This document shows, in pieces, positions 1-9,773 of a stretch of DNA of 64,000 bases (positions are counted from its first letter, which is position 1; each line of letters begins with the position of its first letter). This DNA comes from Hemileia vastatrix. Lineage: Eukaryota > Basidiomycota > Pucciniomycetes > Pucciniales > Zaghouaniaceae. The stretch lies in the NCBI GenBank assembly GCA_030280995.1, contig JASXTE010000002.1, positions 33,903,683 through 33,967,682 of the forward strand. Reading direction: 5' to 3'. Both the position numbers and the translations under genes were made by a program. Below the pieces are notes generated by a model, which was not told where the DNA came from, ran no database searches, and saw only the letters and a list, made by a program, of their open reading frames with translations.

Positions 1-38
1 GTTCTTTCCGGAGTTCTACAGGCTGACACCGTGCTACA
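1..38 (+). repeat. 3' end of a copia-type LTR
   Basis: The first 38 bases match the last bases of both LTRs of the copia element at 47.5-52.8 kb and end at the same ...GTGCTACA terminus. The rest of this LTR would lie left of the window. A degenerate copy in the opposite orientation sits at 1575-1604, so the secretory-protein gene lies between two outward LTR ends. Confidence 0.85.
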
Positions 39-726
39 CTTTTGTGGGCTGCTAGAAACAAAAATAAATAGATCATGTCCTCTCCAAAGTCATTCGGCTC
101 ACTCTAGTAATTAAACTTTGATTTAAACTTAAGTCTTCACCTCACACTATCCGTGAGTTTAATTGCACGCCACGCCGTTATAGGGAGGACAAGGTTACGG
201 GATAGAACTATATACAAGCGGTCTAGTCGTGACCTACCCTAATGTGCTACTCTTACTACCCCATCATTTTACTTAGAGTTAAAATTAGTTACTTTATTTT
301 GGCAATGGCACATTTTAATCTGTAAAGTAAACTGTCGGGGTAGTTATTTTCTTTCAGTAAAGTTTAGTAACTTTATTCTACTTCCACTAAAATGATCAAC
401 TATGATCAGTCGAAGTATATTTGACAGTAGATTTAATCGTGATTGGTGAAAAGGGATCGGTAGGTGACGAAGCTTGTGTAACCCTTTCAGAGAGCACATC
501 ACTCCGTCCATATTATCATCTCACTAGCATTCTTTCGATAGATAGTGCATTACAGAAACTTTCCATACGCATCATGGGTATCACAAAATGGTATGGGACT
601 TTTTTCGTGTGTATAAGAAGGCCACCAACTCTAGAAGTTGTGTCTCATCATCTTACAGATTGAAGCTTTTATATTAACATATCTTTCAATATCTTTAAAT
701 TTTAATACCCTTTCATCAACTTCAAT
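39..726. other. Upstream region of the secreted-repeat gene, no gene seen
   Basis: This AT-rich stretch contains no convincing coding sequence; the longest open frame (421-663) begins with TTG and resembles nothing known to me. It should hold the promoter of the gene at 727. An AT-rich, pyrimidine-containing leader precedes the ATG, but no TATA box can be assigned with confidence. Confidence 0.4.
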
Positions 727-1143
727 ATGCAGAACTTCATCGTACTTTGTGCCTTAATCTTTAATACTGCAGTATTTACCCAGGCTGCTCCAGGAGCATT
801 TGATCCATCATCCTTGCAAAGAAGAGGCATACTTACTTTTGGCGACGGAAATAAAGTTTCCATGGCCAGTACAATTAGCCGTCGAAGTGATGATGGCGAG
901 AATCCAGATCCTATGAGTCAAAAGCTCGGCCGTCGATTTGGTAACGAGGGGAGTTATACTACAAGTACTGACCCAGAAAGTGGAAAGCTTGGCCGTCGAA
1001 GTGATGATACCGAGAATTCAGATCCTATGAGTCAGAAGTTGGGCCGTCGAAGTGATAATTGTGGGGATGATGAAGATGATACCGACAATTCATCCCTCAT
1101 GAGTCATAAGCTTGGTCGTCGAGATTCTTGTGATTCCGATTAG
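727..1143 (+). CDS. Secreted Kex2-processed repeat protein (KEP-like peptide precursor)
   Basis: Intronless 138-residue frame from the first ATG. Residues 1-20 form a signal peptide (hydrophobic core FIVLCALIF, likely cut after Ala20). Dibasic Arg-Arg sites follow at 32-33, 52-53, 69-70, 90-91, 107-108 and 131-132. The last four lie in the repeated motif KLGRR, and two of the released blocks share SDD-EN-DPMSQKLGRR. Predicted peptides are about 20, 17, 21, 17, 24 and 6 residues, acidic and Ser-rich; the last blocks hold two Cys. Known of the family: fungal KEP proteins pass through the secretory route, are cut by the Golgi protease Kex2, and include pheromone, repellent and RiPP precursors. 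The activity of this one is unknown. It could be a peptide signal, a structural cell-surface peptide, or a cyclic-peptide precursor. No modification enzymes lie nearby; the flanks are transposon debris. Confidence 0.8.
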   Translation: MQNFIVLCALIFNTAVFTQAAPGAFDPSSLQRRGILTFGDGNKVSMASTISRRSDDGENPDPMSQKLGRRFGNEGSYTTSTDPESGKLGRRSDDTENSDPMSQKLGRRSDNCGDDEDDTDNSSLMSHKLGRRDSCDSD

Positions 1144-1574
1144 AACTTTTTACGAGTGAGAAACCTTTGAAACTGACTGTATTTCTGATAATTTACTGAT
1201 GTATGTTTTCAATAGCTCATCTCAAACTTTCTGCCGTGTTGCTTGCTGTTTCTTCAATATTGGTTTTTCAGGGGAAATTGGCAGGGTGGGATAAATATTT
1301 TAAGCGATGGTGTCTATCACTGTTAAGATGAGTAGGTAGTAGTAGTATGTTCTTTTGATTGCTGGTCAATCAATTATTACTCTTGCAGTATTGTCTTGTG
1401 TTACAATGAAACGATTATGTATCAGATCACAACATCAAATTTAATGCCTTGAATGAGCCTGATAGGCGTGACGTTGAATGAAGAGATGATATATCTTTTG
1501 ATGATTAATTTAAGTCTTTAGTGCAGCCAATCTTAAAAAAAAAAATATCATTGCGGTCGACCCATTGACATTTC
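1144..1574. other. 3' flank of the secreted-repeat gene
   Basis: No open frame of note. This stretch should contain the 3' UTR and polyadenylation site of the gene ending at 1143. It runs up to the inverted LTR end at 1575. Confidence 0.4.
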
Positions 1575-1604
1575 TGTAGTACAATGTCAGCCTGTAGAAC
1601 TCCG
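1575..1604 (-). repeat. Inverted, degenerate copia LTR end
   Basis: Read on the minus strand, 27 of 30 bases match the LTR terminus seen at 1-38, including the shared core GGAGTTCTACAGGCTGACA. Similarity stops abruptly at 1604. It faces the copy at the window start. Confidence 0.75.
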
Positions 1605-1948
1605 CACTAAGCACCAAGTAAGATATCCCTGATGGGGATATCCAGCGTGAGTTAGGGATATATTAGGGAGGGACACATAAGGTCAGAAAAATAAATTAAG
1701 AAAAGTAAGTGCAAGAAAAATAAGTGCGAGAAACGTAAGTATAAGAAAAATCATTTGTGACCATGAGAATATTTTCTTTCAAAAAAAAATTGTAAAAAAA
1801 CAGGAAAAAACAAAAAGTGAAATAAAAAATCATTTTTCTTAGGGAAAAAAAAATTTAAAAAACAAAATTTCCCATGGTTGCAAGATATTTTTCTTACACT
1901 TATTTTGCTCACATATTTTTTTTGTGCATATTTTCCTTACACATATTA
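1605..1948. other. AT-rich intergenic sequence, no gene
   Basis: Holds a GATATCCCTGATGGGGATATC hairpin near 1622-1642 and A-rich simple sequence (AAGAAAAATAAGTG variants). I see no coding potential here. Confidence 0.4.
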
Positions 1949-2110
1949 GGGGGTATCAAAGTTCAGGGATCCACAATTAGGGATCAGGAATTCTTTTTTT
2001 CCCGTGATCAGACATTATTAATTGCAGAAGATTCTTATCCACTAGCCCCGGGGCTAGTGGATAAGGAATCCACGATAATGCATTATCCCACCTCTTATAC
2101 CCCAATTTCC
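1949..2110. mobile_element. Palindromic MITE, GGGGGTATCAAAG family
   Basis: The left end is TTA followed by GGGGGTATCAAAGTTC; the right end is TTATACCCCAATTTCC. Sub-terminal GGGATCAGGAATT occurs in inverted orientation on both sides, and the centre is a perfect 32-bp palindrome (2034-2065). The same two ends flank a 60-bp hairpin at about 21011-21070, and the GGGGGTATCAAAG end recurs at 28869 and 29072. A TTA flank would suit a PIF/Harbinger-driven MITE; this is inference. Confidence 0.6.
2034..2065. repeat. Perfect 32-bp palindrome centred on CCCCGGGG
   Basis: The arms CTTATCCACTAGCCCC and GGGGCTAGTGGATAAG are exact reverse complements with no loop. The palindrome extends further on both sides with one bulged base. 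Confidence 0.95.
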
Positions 2111-2368
2111 ATTCCTAATTCCTGATCCCAAACTCATCTTATCCTTGATGGATTTGCAAGAAAGTCACATGACTCATAATTGCTGATGCCATCCTTAAGT
2201 CTTTCCTCACTCTATGCTACTTAATTTTGGTGACAAACACTTAAGTTTTTTTTCTATCTACACACCCCAACTGCACATTTGGTGGTGAATTCCCACTTCC
2301 CTCATCACATAACCCTTCCACTGGTAACACTGAAACACCTCTCTACTAGGAAGCTACTTCACTCAACA

Positions 2369-4755
2369 ATGAATGCTATTACTTTTCTTTTAGTTCTTTA
2401 CTATAAATCTGACTCTGATTTGGAAGATGCTTTAGCTTATATGTGTTTTCTTTCCAAAAAGCGTTACATCATCACCAGGGGTCCAAATCTTTATCATGAT
2501 CCCCGATATGATCTGGCCTCCATTCTCAACATTCCTCATTTAAACTTCACCCAATTCTTTCTTCAAACTTTATCAACTCATCTCCGATCATCCTATCTTT
2601 CATAACAATTCCCATAACAAACAGTGTAATCCTGCCATCCAACTTGCTGTTTCACTATGTTGCTTTGGCTCAAATGGAAACAGTGCTGCTGTAAGACATT
2701 TGGATAATCTCTTTAACATAGGATATGGTACTGTGATATTATACACCAAGCGCTGTATGACTGCTATCCTTTCCCTCAAGTCTCAAACACTTGCTTGGCC
2801 AACTCCAGAACAGTGACTTGAATCCTCTCAAGTAATGCAAGCTGAAGGTTTCCCTGGCTGTGTAGGATTTGTTGATGGCACAACTATACCATTGAGTCAA
2901 AAGCCTGCTCATGATGGCAACCATTATTTTGATCGCAAAAAAAGGTTTCTTCAAAATCTTCTCCAATTTCTCATCCTTCATAAACTAACTTTTTATCTTC
3001 TTTCTAGATACTCTATTGCCGTTCAACTTGTATGTGATGTCAATAAAAAATTTATTGCTTTTCATAGTGGCTGCCCTGGCTCATGTCATGACTCTTCCCT
3101 CTTCCAAAGAATGAGGATTTCTCAAACCTGGCAGCCTAGATATCCCTAGGACTGAGTATTTCTTATGCTTAAAATAAGATAACCTTAAGTAAATTAAGCT
3201 TATATCTTAAAAATAAGGTTAAAATAATAATATATATTATTATATTATATATATATATTATTATTATTCTATTATATAACTTATAGTAGTTTAAATAGCT
3301 TATCCATAGCCTAATAATACTTATTAAGGTGTTAATGGAGTCATAATATACTTATCATAAGTGATATGAAGTAATTATTGACATACATAAGCTTATATGT
3401 ATACATAAATCTCATATTCAGTGAAATATGCAGTATATTATGTATATTTAGGTATATAAGTGGGTTTTAGCCCCTTAATAGCCTATAAACTTTGTTTTTC
3501 TGCTTATTTTAGGTCATATGGATGAAATCAGTGGACTCACAATGCCTACAGAAGCATAGACACCTATATCAGGCGCATACACCCAGTTTGGACAACTTAA
3601 ATTACTTCCTTGGATGGTTATTCACGGATTTATGGGTTGGAAGGACATTTCTGGGTTAATATGGATGCTTGGGGATGTTATTGGGGGCTTGGACATTTTA
3701 TTTGTTTCCTTTATATGCTTTTGGTTTCATTAAATCTCTTTTTGATTGTTTATTTTACCTGTTTCTTTATGGTATCCGCTTTTATCTGGATTTTCTATTT
3801 GTGGTATAGATCTGTGGTATCATTAATAGTGATGGAGGGTCCTTACTGGAGGTCTGGGTGTTGAATCTGCTTGAAGTGGACACCATGGGGAGGTGATGGG
3901 CCCTCACAGTGCTGTAATTGCTGGGGATAGCAGTGACATCATCTGCATTGAAGGTCTGTGCACTCCAGTGGATTTGGGTATAAGTAAGGAGGGATTTTGA
4001 CGGTTATTTATCATCATTCAATTACTACTATTCAAACAAACACTACTATACAATTATTAGCATTCAGAAATATATTATAAAAGCCATTATAAATTTATAT
4101 TATCTTTATATAAGCTATAACTATATTTTATACATCTATTTTCCACCACTAGCACGCATTTAAATCCAAGTATTGTGAGTTTTATTTGAGTATAACTATT
4201 TTATTAGTCTTCCCCTGAGGTTTAATCACTAAATCATTTATAAACAAGTAGTAGGACCATAAATAAAAACTATTATATCATACTTATATACTAGACTATA
4301 CTGACAAAACCCCTGACTCATACTTTGACAAATCTCAGTACCTCCTTGCAGACTCAGCATATGCAAGTGGAAAGTACATTATACCTGCTTTACGTGGTGC
4401 AAGTTTAGAAAGTGACCCCGAAACTGCCTTTAATTATCACCTTGCCCAATCAAGAGTACAAATTGAACATGCTATAGGTATTTTAAAGGGACAATTTTCT
4501 AGTCTTCGGGAGCTCAGAATCCAACTTCAAAAAAAATTGGAGATCAAAACTGCAAATCATTGGATCATGACTTGCATTATACTCCACAATATCCTAGCTG
4601 ATTTAAAGGTTGAGTGGAATGATCTTTATGAAGAAGAGGATCCTGAACCAGCACCGGCTCTCCCCTCCCTTGAATCACAAAACATTCATTCAACCGGCAT
4701 ACGCTCTGTCATTATGCCTATTACTCTCCAACATTTCTCTTCACTACCCTTTTAA
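2369..4755 (+). pseudogene. Harbinger-type transposase (DDE_Tnp_4/HARBI1) relic split by a solo LTR
   Basis: Translated pieces form a HARBI1-like nuclease: N-terminal block from about 2369, then GFPGCVGFVDG (first Asp near 2874), YFDRKK, CPGSCHDSSLF (second Asp) and LADSAY...RVQIEHAIGILKG (third acidic residue). A 63-nt GT-AG intron at 2945-3007 joins YFDRKK to RYSIAVQLVCD exactly as in relatives. Damage: a frameshift near 2560, an in-frame TGA at 2814-2816, and a 1.18-kb solo LTR at 3129-4306 whose removal restores ISQ-TPDSYFD in frame. The C-terminal piece ends with a TAA at 4753-4755. Cut-and-paste DNA transposase by family; inactive here. No clear terminal inverted repeats could be assigned to the whole element. 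Confidence 0.8.
3129..4306 (+). mobile_element. Solo LTR of a Ty3/gypsy element in the Harbinger gene
   Basis: Starts TGGCAGCCTAGATATCCCTAGG, which matches the start of the Gypsy-1/2 LTR family (consensus TGTCAGCCTGGATATTCC), and ends ACTGACA. The 5-bp AAACC is present on both sides (3124-3128 and 4307-4311) as a target duplication. No internal retroelement genes remain, so it arose by LTR-LTR recombination. The interior is AT-rich with TATATA runs and no ORF of note. Confidence 0.88.
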
Positions 4756-5194
4756 ATTATTTTTTTGTACTCTCCAAATGTCCTCTTTGTGTACTTTATT
4801 CACTTGGTTTGGTATTTTGGTTTGCTGCATATTTATTTTATTTGGAATTTACGGTGAATATCTTTTTTTTGTATGGCTCATTGGTTTTCTTTCACCAGCT
4901 CAACATGAAATCACATATTTTGTCAGTTATTTTTTTTTTCATTCATCACTCATATCCTTTTCATCCTCTCCTCAAACATCACTCAAATATTTTGGTTACT
5001 TTTATTTTCTCAACTCATCTCACCAGGTAAGTCTTTTTTTTTTCTTTTTTCTTGTTTTTTATTTGCTAATCATGAATTTTTTTATTTTGCTTTTTTTTGT
5101 TTTTTTTTGTTGTTTTTTTTGTTTGTAAGTCCTTTTTTTTATCTTCAAGGTTAGACTAATTTTTTTATTTTCTCTTTCTTCTCTTTTTTTTTCT
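4756..5194. other. T-rich low-complexity stretch, no gene
   Basis: Long T runs after the transposase stop give spurious Phe/Leu-rich frames. It leads into the pyrimidine-rich arm of the foldback. Confidence 0.5.
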
Positions 5195-5830
5195 CTCCCC
5201 TTCAACCTCTTTAGCTGCCTCATTTCACCCCTTTTCCTCTCTCTTTACCTGCCTCAAGTCACTCCTTCTCCCCTCTCTTTACCTTCCTCAAGTCCACCTT
5301 ATTTCACCCTCTTTACCTGTCCCAAATCCCCCCTTTCACCCTTCTTTAGGTGCCTCATGACGCCCCTTCCCCTCTCTTTAGGTGCCTCATGACCCCCCCT
5401 TCCCCTCTCTTTAGTTGCCTCAACCCTCCCCCCTTCTCTTCTCTTTAGCTGCCTCAAATCCCCCTTCCCCCCCTTCCACTCCCCTTAATCCGCCTCTACC
5501 CCCTCTCCTTCTTAACAAACAATCCATAACAATCGTTTGTTAAGAAGGAGGGGGGGCTAGAGGTGGTTTAAGGGGAGTGGAAGGGGGGGGGGGCTTTGAG
5601 GCGGCTAAAGAGGGGGGGAAAAGGGGGGGGGTTCGGGACATATAAAGAGGGGTAAAGGGGGGGAGTTTGGGGGGTCTTGAGGCAATTAAGGAGGGGGTTT
5701 CAGGGGGATTTTGAGGCAGGCAAGGAGGGGATTTGAGGGGGGTTTTGAGACAAGGAGGGAGTGATTCTATAGGGGATTTCAAAGAAATAATGGGGGGGGA
5801 AAGGGGACTTATATGGGAGTTATAGAGGGG
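5195..5830. repeat. C-rich/G-rich minisatellite foldback
   Basis: The left arm (about 5195-5504) consists of ~34-bp units resembling CTCTTTAGCTGCCTC with CCCC tracts. The right arm (about 5551-5830) holds the reverse complement, with runs of up to ten G. The centre is a perfect 16-bp hairpin (5505-5520 with 5535-5550) around a 14-nt loop. The strand asymmetry would allow G-quadruplex formation on one arm and a long hairpin overall. Pro-rich frames read from it are translation artefacts. Confidence 0.8.
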
Positions 5831-6325
5831 TTATCTACTTTCTAAAAAACATACTAAAAATTTGTTTTTTGTAATTCTTTTTTTTTTTGGCAGAATTTAA
5901 AAAAAAAAAATCTTTTAGATTCTGTTAAGGCCTTTCCCTGTAAATTACAAAACAAAAAAGGTTTAGATTTTAATTTTTAATTTTTCTTCCAAATAATTTT
6001 ACTGAATTTAATTTTTTTTAATTTATTTGTTTTGATTTTTCTTTTACTGAATTTTTTTTAAAATTTTTTTTAAAAATTATTTTTTCAGGATTTTCTGTGA
6101 AGGTTTTTTATAACCAAACTTCAGGTTTTCTTTTGAATTTTTATTTTTTTGAAATAATTTTTACTGAAAATTATTATATTTTTTCTTTGTTTTAAATTTT
6201 ATTTTAAAAATTTTTTTGAAAGGATTTTTCTTTAAATTTTATTTTAAAAGATATTATTAGGTGAGTTTTTTTTTTAAATGTGTTGAATTTTTTTTTGACA
6301 TTTAAATTTTTTTCAGATCAAAAAA
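5831..6325. other. A/T homopolymer-rich sequence, no gene
   Basis: Mostly T and A runs with TTTTTTAAA motifs. It may contain the promoter of the adjacent dead oxygenase gene, but no specific element can be pointed to. Confidence 0.4.
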
Positions 6326-7579
6326 ATGTCTTCTTCTTCAGATTCACCCCTTACTTCTCTATCATCTTCATCTTTATCCTCTTTATCATCTTCATCTTTA
6401 TCATCTCTATCATTTTCTTCAAAATCAACTTCAATAAAATCATCTTTTAAATCATCAAAAAAAATTAATGATAATCAGTCTCATCAGAAGAAAAGATATC
6501 TGAAAAAAAATTCATCTTCTAAATCATCAAAAAAAATTAAAGATAATCAGTCTCATCAGAAGAAAAGATATCTGAAAAATAAATTCTCTGTGAAAGTTTT
6601 TTTTGTCATATCCCAAACATTTTTTTTCATAAAACTAAAGTAGATAAAAAAATCAATATCCGAAAAAATTACCAGAAGATATAAAATATCTAACCAAATT
6701 TAGAGATGATTGAGTTGTTGCAGTTATCAGTAAAACTTATAAGGCTCAATTCATTTTGGAACTTCATTCATTTGATGGTGTAAAAGATGAATCTTTTAAT
6801 CAACTATCTGATCTTATCATAACTCTTTATCAAATGACTTTGGTTTGGTTACCTATAAGGAATACAAATTTGTTGGGTGGTATCATGATTGGATTTGGTT
6901 GGAGACCTGGTTTTGTTAAAGGATATTCTCTTGGTATGTATAATAATTTTTGTTCCATTCTTAATATCATTTCACTTATTTCAATTATATAGGCATATAT
7001 TCATTGCTCAAGAATATCACTAAAGCTCAAAAAGATGAAGATTTTTGCTTATGGGACACTCTACCTTCCTTTAACTCTTTTCTTGATCTTTGACTCAAAA
7101 AGCTCTGTAATAAAGCATTTGAAAAAAATCATGAACTTGAAACTAAAGTTGGAATACCGACTTGGTGTGACTTCAAATGGGAAGATATCACCCACAAATA
7201 TCTTTTATTTTCTAATGTTATTATCACTCATTCTGGATTCCAAAATAGGATTCATATTGATAGGAATGACACCAATTTTCTTACTTTTGGTATATTCTCA
7301 TATATCAATCTGATAACTGGCCAACCAATACCATCTCCAGCTAAAATCAAAGGACATGGTTTATATTTTCCAGACCACCAGTGAATCATTGATTTTGGTT
7401 TGGGAAATGGTATCATCAAAACTATTTGGAATTCTTCTCAGGATAATCATCAAACAACCAAAGCTCCTCCTGGTTTGGAATCCTGTCAAGATTTCACAAA
7501 TTTTGGTTGCTCATTTCAAATCAATAATAAGTTGATTCAAAGAATCAACAAGGTAAAGAAAGAAGGTAAAGTTAATTGA
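6326..7579 (+). pseudogene. TET/JBP-like 2-oxoglutarate/Fe(II) dioxygenase relic
   Basis: A Ser/Lys-rich N-terminus begins at an ATG at 6326 and includes a ~66-bp unit twice (QSHQKKRYLKK). After a frameshift near 6640 the frame resumes with VVAVISKTYKAQFILELHSFDG, continues across a 59-nt intron (6934-6992, GTATGT...ATATAG), and reads THSGFQNRIHIDRND, with the HxD iron ligand at 7253-7261, then LTFGIFSYIN, GHGLYFPDHQ, HQTTKAPPG and FTNFGCSFQIN before a stop at 7577. This order fits the fungal 2OGFeDO JBP1/TET oxygenase family, which expanded with KDZ DNA transposons in basidiomycetes and oxidises methylated bases or thymine. Three in-frame stops (6711, 7091, 7382) are all TGA, so the gene is dead. 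No KDZ transposase is visible nearby. The assignment rests on motif memory. Confidence 0.7.
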
Positions 7580-7919
7580 TTTAAAAAAACTTTATCTAGA
7601 TCCAAAAAGTATGGGGATTAGAGTTGTCATAGAAAATTTTATAATTTTTCATAAATTTTTAATAAATATTTTTTATATATCAATTTTCTCAACTAAAGTG
7701 ATGAGCCAATGACCTTTGGTTGTATAACAGGTAATCATGATAACATTTATTTGTTTCAAGGGGTTCCTCTAGCCTATACCTGTGGAAAGTCCCAAACTTT
7801 TGTTTCTAGATTTGATCTGCATTTTGGCTTGAGGAATTGTCATTACTTTAAACTATGGAAATTGATATATATTAGATATTTATGTAATAACTTATGTAAT
7901 TATATTAAATTTAGATGAC
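7580..7919. other. AT-rich gap, no recognised gene
   Basis: Contains one 69-codon frame at 7709-7918 that resembles nothing known to me. It separates the dead oxygenase from the tandem array. Confidence 0.3.
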
Positions 7920-8335
7920 TTCCAACCCTTACTTCAATAAAATGAAGGGGGGGGGTATTGCCAAATTTTCAAATCTGACATTCAAAATTGAAGACTTGTA
8001 AAAATTTTGGTGATACCCACCCCTTGCTTCAATAAAATTTAGGGGGGGTATTGCCAAATTTTCAAATGTAACATGTAAAAGTTTTGACTTGTAAATATTT
8101 TGGTGATACCCGTCCCTTACTTCAATAAAATCCAGGGGGGGTATTGCCAAAATTTCTTATAAGACTTGTGAAATTCTTGACATGTAAGAATTTTGGGGAT
8201 ACCGGTAAAATGCAGGGGGTAGTTAAGCCAAAGTTTCACATAAGACTTTCAAGATTCATGATATGAAAGAATTTTGGTGATACCCACCCCTTACTTCAAA
8301 AAATCCAGGGGTAGGGGATCATCAAATTTTCAAAG
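7920..8335. repeat. Tandem array of MITE-like units, GGTATTGCCAAA...TTTGGTGATACC
   Basis: Four to five degenerate units of about 90-105 bp, each with CTTACTTCAATAAAAT, a G run, GGTATTGCCAAATTTTC and AAATTTTGGTGATACCC. GGTATTGCCAAAATTT and AAATTTTGGTGATACC are near reverse complements, so each unit is itself a short inverted-repeat element. The array looks like a MITE amplified in tandem. Confidence 0.75.
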
Positions 8336-8487
8336 GAGACGTGAAATTTTATTTAAAAAAAGAATATTTAACATTAAAAAACAAAATTTCAAGTAATTAT
8401 TGATAGAGTAATGAAATACATGAAATTATTGTAAATTTAATGTACAAATAAATATGAACAGTTGAAGTGTGAGAGAAATAAAACAAA

Positions 8488-9770
8488 CTAGTCATCCAAC
8501 AATTTCTTTAAACATTCAATTTCCTCAACAGATTTATTAGCTTTAACACATTCTATTAAGAAATCTTTCTTTTTGGAATATTCTTCATGATCAAACTTAT
8601 ATTTCATCTGCTCTAATAGGTTTTGATGTTTGAGTGTTTTCTCCTCTTTTTTTGACTTTTCAATACTTAGAGTTATCTCAAACTTCTTCTCCTCCAAATC
8701 TTGGGCCCAATCATCCTTCAGTAAAGTAAGCTTGTACTTCCTCTCCTCCAAATCTTGGGCCCAATCATTCTTCCATAAAGAGAGCTTGTACTTCCTCTTT
8801 TCCAAATCTTGTAGCCTATCATCCCTGCTTAAAGAGAGCTCATATTTCTTCTTTTCAAATCTTAGAGTCTCTTTAGCAATTTCCACTTGTTCTAGAGTGA
8901 TAATAAAAATTAATATAAAGTAGAATAAAAGCAGAGTAAAGTAATAAGAGGTATGGTATCACTTACCAGCATCACGTTTCTCTAAAAATTGTTCCATAGA
9001 CAAAAAAGGAGTTTGTGATCAAGTATCAATTTTTTGTCTTCTTTGGGAGTGGAAATTTAGACTACTTGAAGCCCTACGCTTCTTTTTCAAGGTCATATTT
9101 TCCTCATCATCATTGTCACTATCTTCAGACTCAGTTGATTGAGGATCCTGGGTTTGTTCGTCAGCCTTTTAAGAAATAAGAAAAAGATAAGTAAATAAAA
9201 AAATAGAATAGATAAGATAAAAGAAAAAAGAAACAGACCTGAGTTAGATTTGGTCGGGTTAAATCACCAATAGGATCTACAGAAAAGCTATCTAGATTTG
9301 TCTCATTCAAATGAGGGGAGGCTTGAGTGGAGGAAGAGGATGGGAAAAGATTTGCTTCAACATCATGTTTAGAGATAGGATCTTCTCCATCCAACATGTT
9401 TACAGGATTAAAATTGGCTTGCTCTCCAAAAATTTCATCCATCTCTTTAAAGTAAAGACATAAAGATTCAAGTTTATTGTCTATGGATTTGATACCCTTA
9501 GTTATATCAATTTTGGTAACCCCAAAACCAGTGGAAGATGAAAGAGCCTTTGCCTCCTTGTATTTGGCTCAGTAATGCTTGAAGAACTCAGACATCTGTT
9601 TAGGCAAAAGATCAATCCTTCCCTTGGTCTTATTCCATAATTCATTTGCCACTAGAAGATAGCTATTAACTTTTGATGCTGGGGGCCGTCCTACTTTAGT
9701 TGCATACTCAGTACCTAAACAAGAATCATAGTTAGATTTGGTTTTGTTATAATAAATTGTAAAACTTTTA
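8488..9770 (-). pseudogene. Broken three-exon coiled-coil protein gene, transposon-associated
   Basis: Minus-strand exons about 9770-9239, 9165-8967 and 8891-8488 join across GT-AG introns of 73 nt (9166-9238) and 75 nt (8892-8966). Exon 1 encodes a basic N-terminal block (VGRPPASKVNSYLLVANELWNKTKG). Exon 2 is acidic, then basic (SEDSDNDDEEN, KKKRR). Exon 3 is a coiled coil with four near-repeats of the type DRLQDLEKRKYKLSL. In-frame TGA stops at 9569-9571 and 9019-9021 break it, and the 5' end is cut where Gypsy-1 begins. The layout resembles the SANT/trihelix-like partner proteins of some Harbinger elements, but I do not recognise the family. Confidence 0.5.
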
Positions 9771-9773
9771 AGT

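Noticed and set aside
421..663. 80-codon frame upstream of the secreted-repeat gene
   Set aside because: Starts with TTG, has no recognisable domain and lies in AT-rich sequence; more likely promoter or leader.
1622..1642. GATATCCCTGATGGGGATATC hairpin as a terminator
   Set aside because: Intrinsic terminators do not apply in a eukaryotic genome; more likely part of repeat debris.
5540..5782. Pro-rich minus-strand frame
   Set aside because: Pure translation of the G-rich minisatellite arm; repeats and composition explain it.
7920..8335. Regular repeats that might suggest a CRISPR array
   Set aside because: Units are inverted-repeat elements with degenerate, non-unique 'spacers', no cas genes, and a eukaryotic context.
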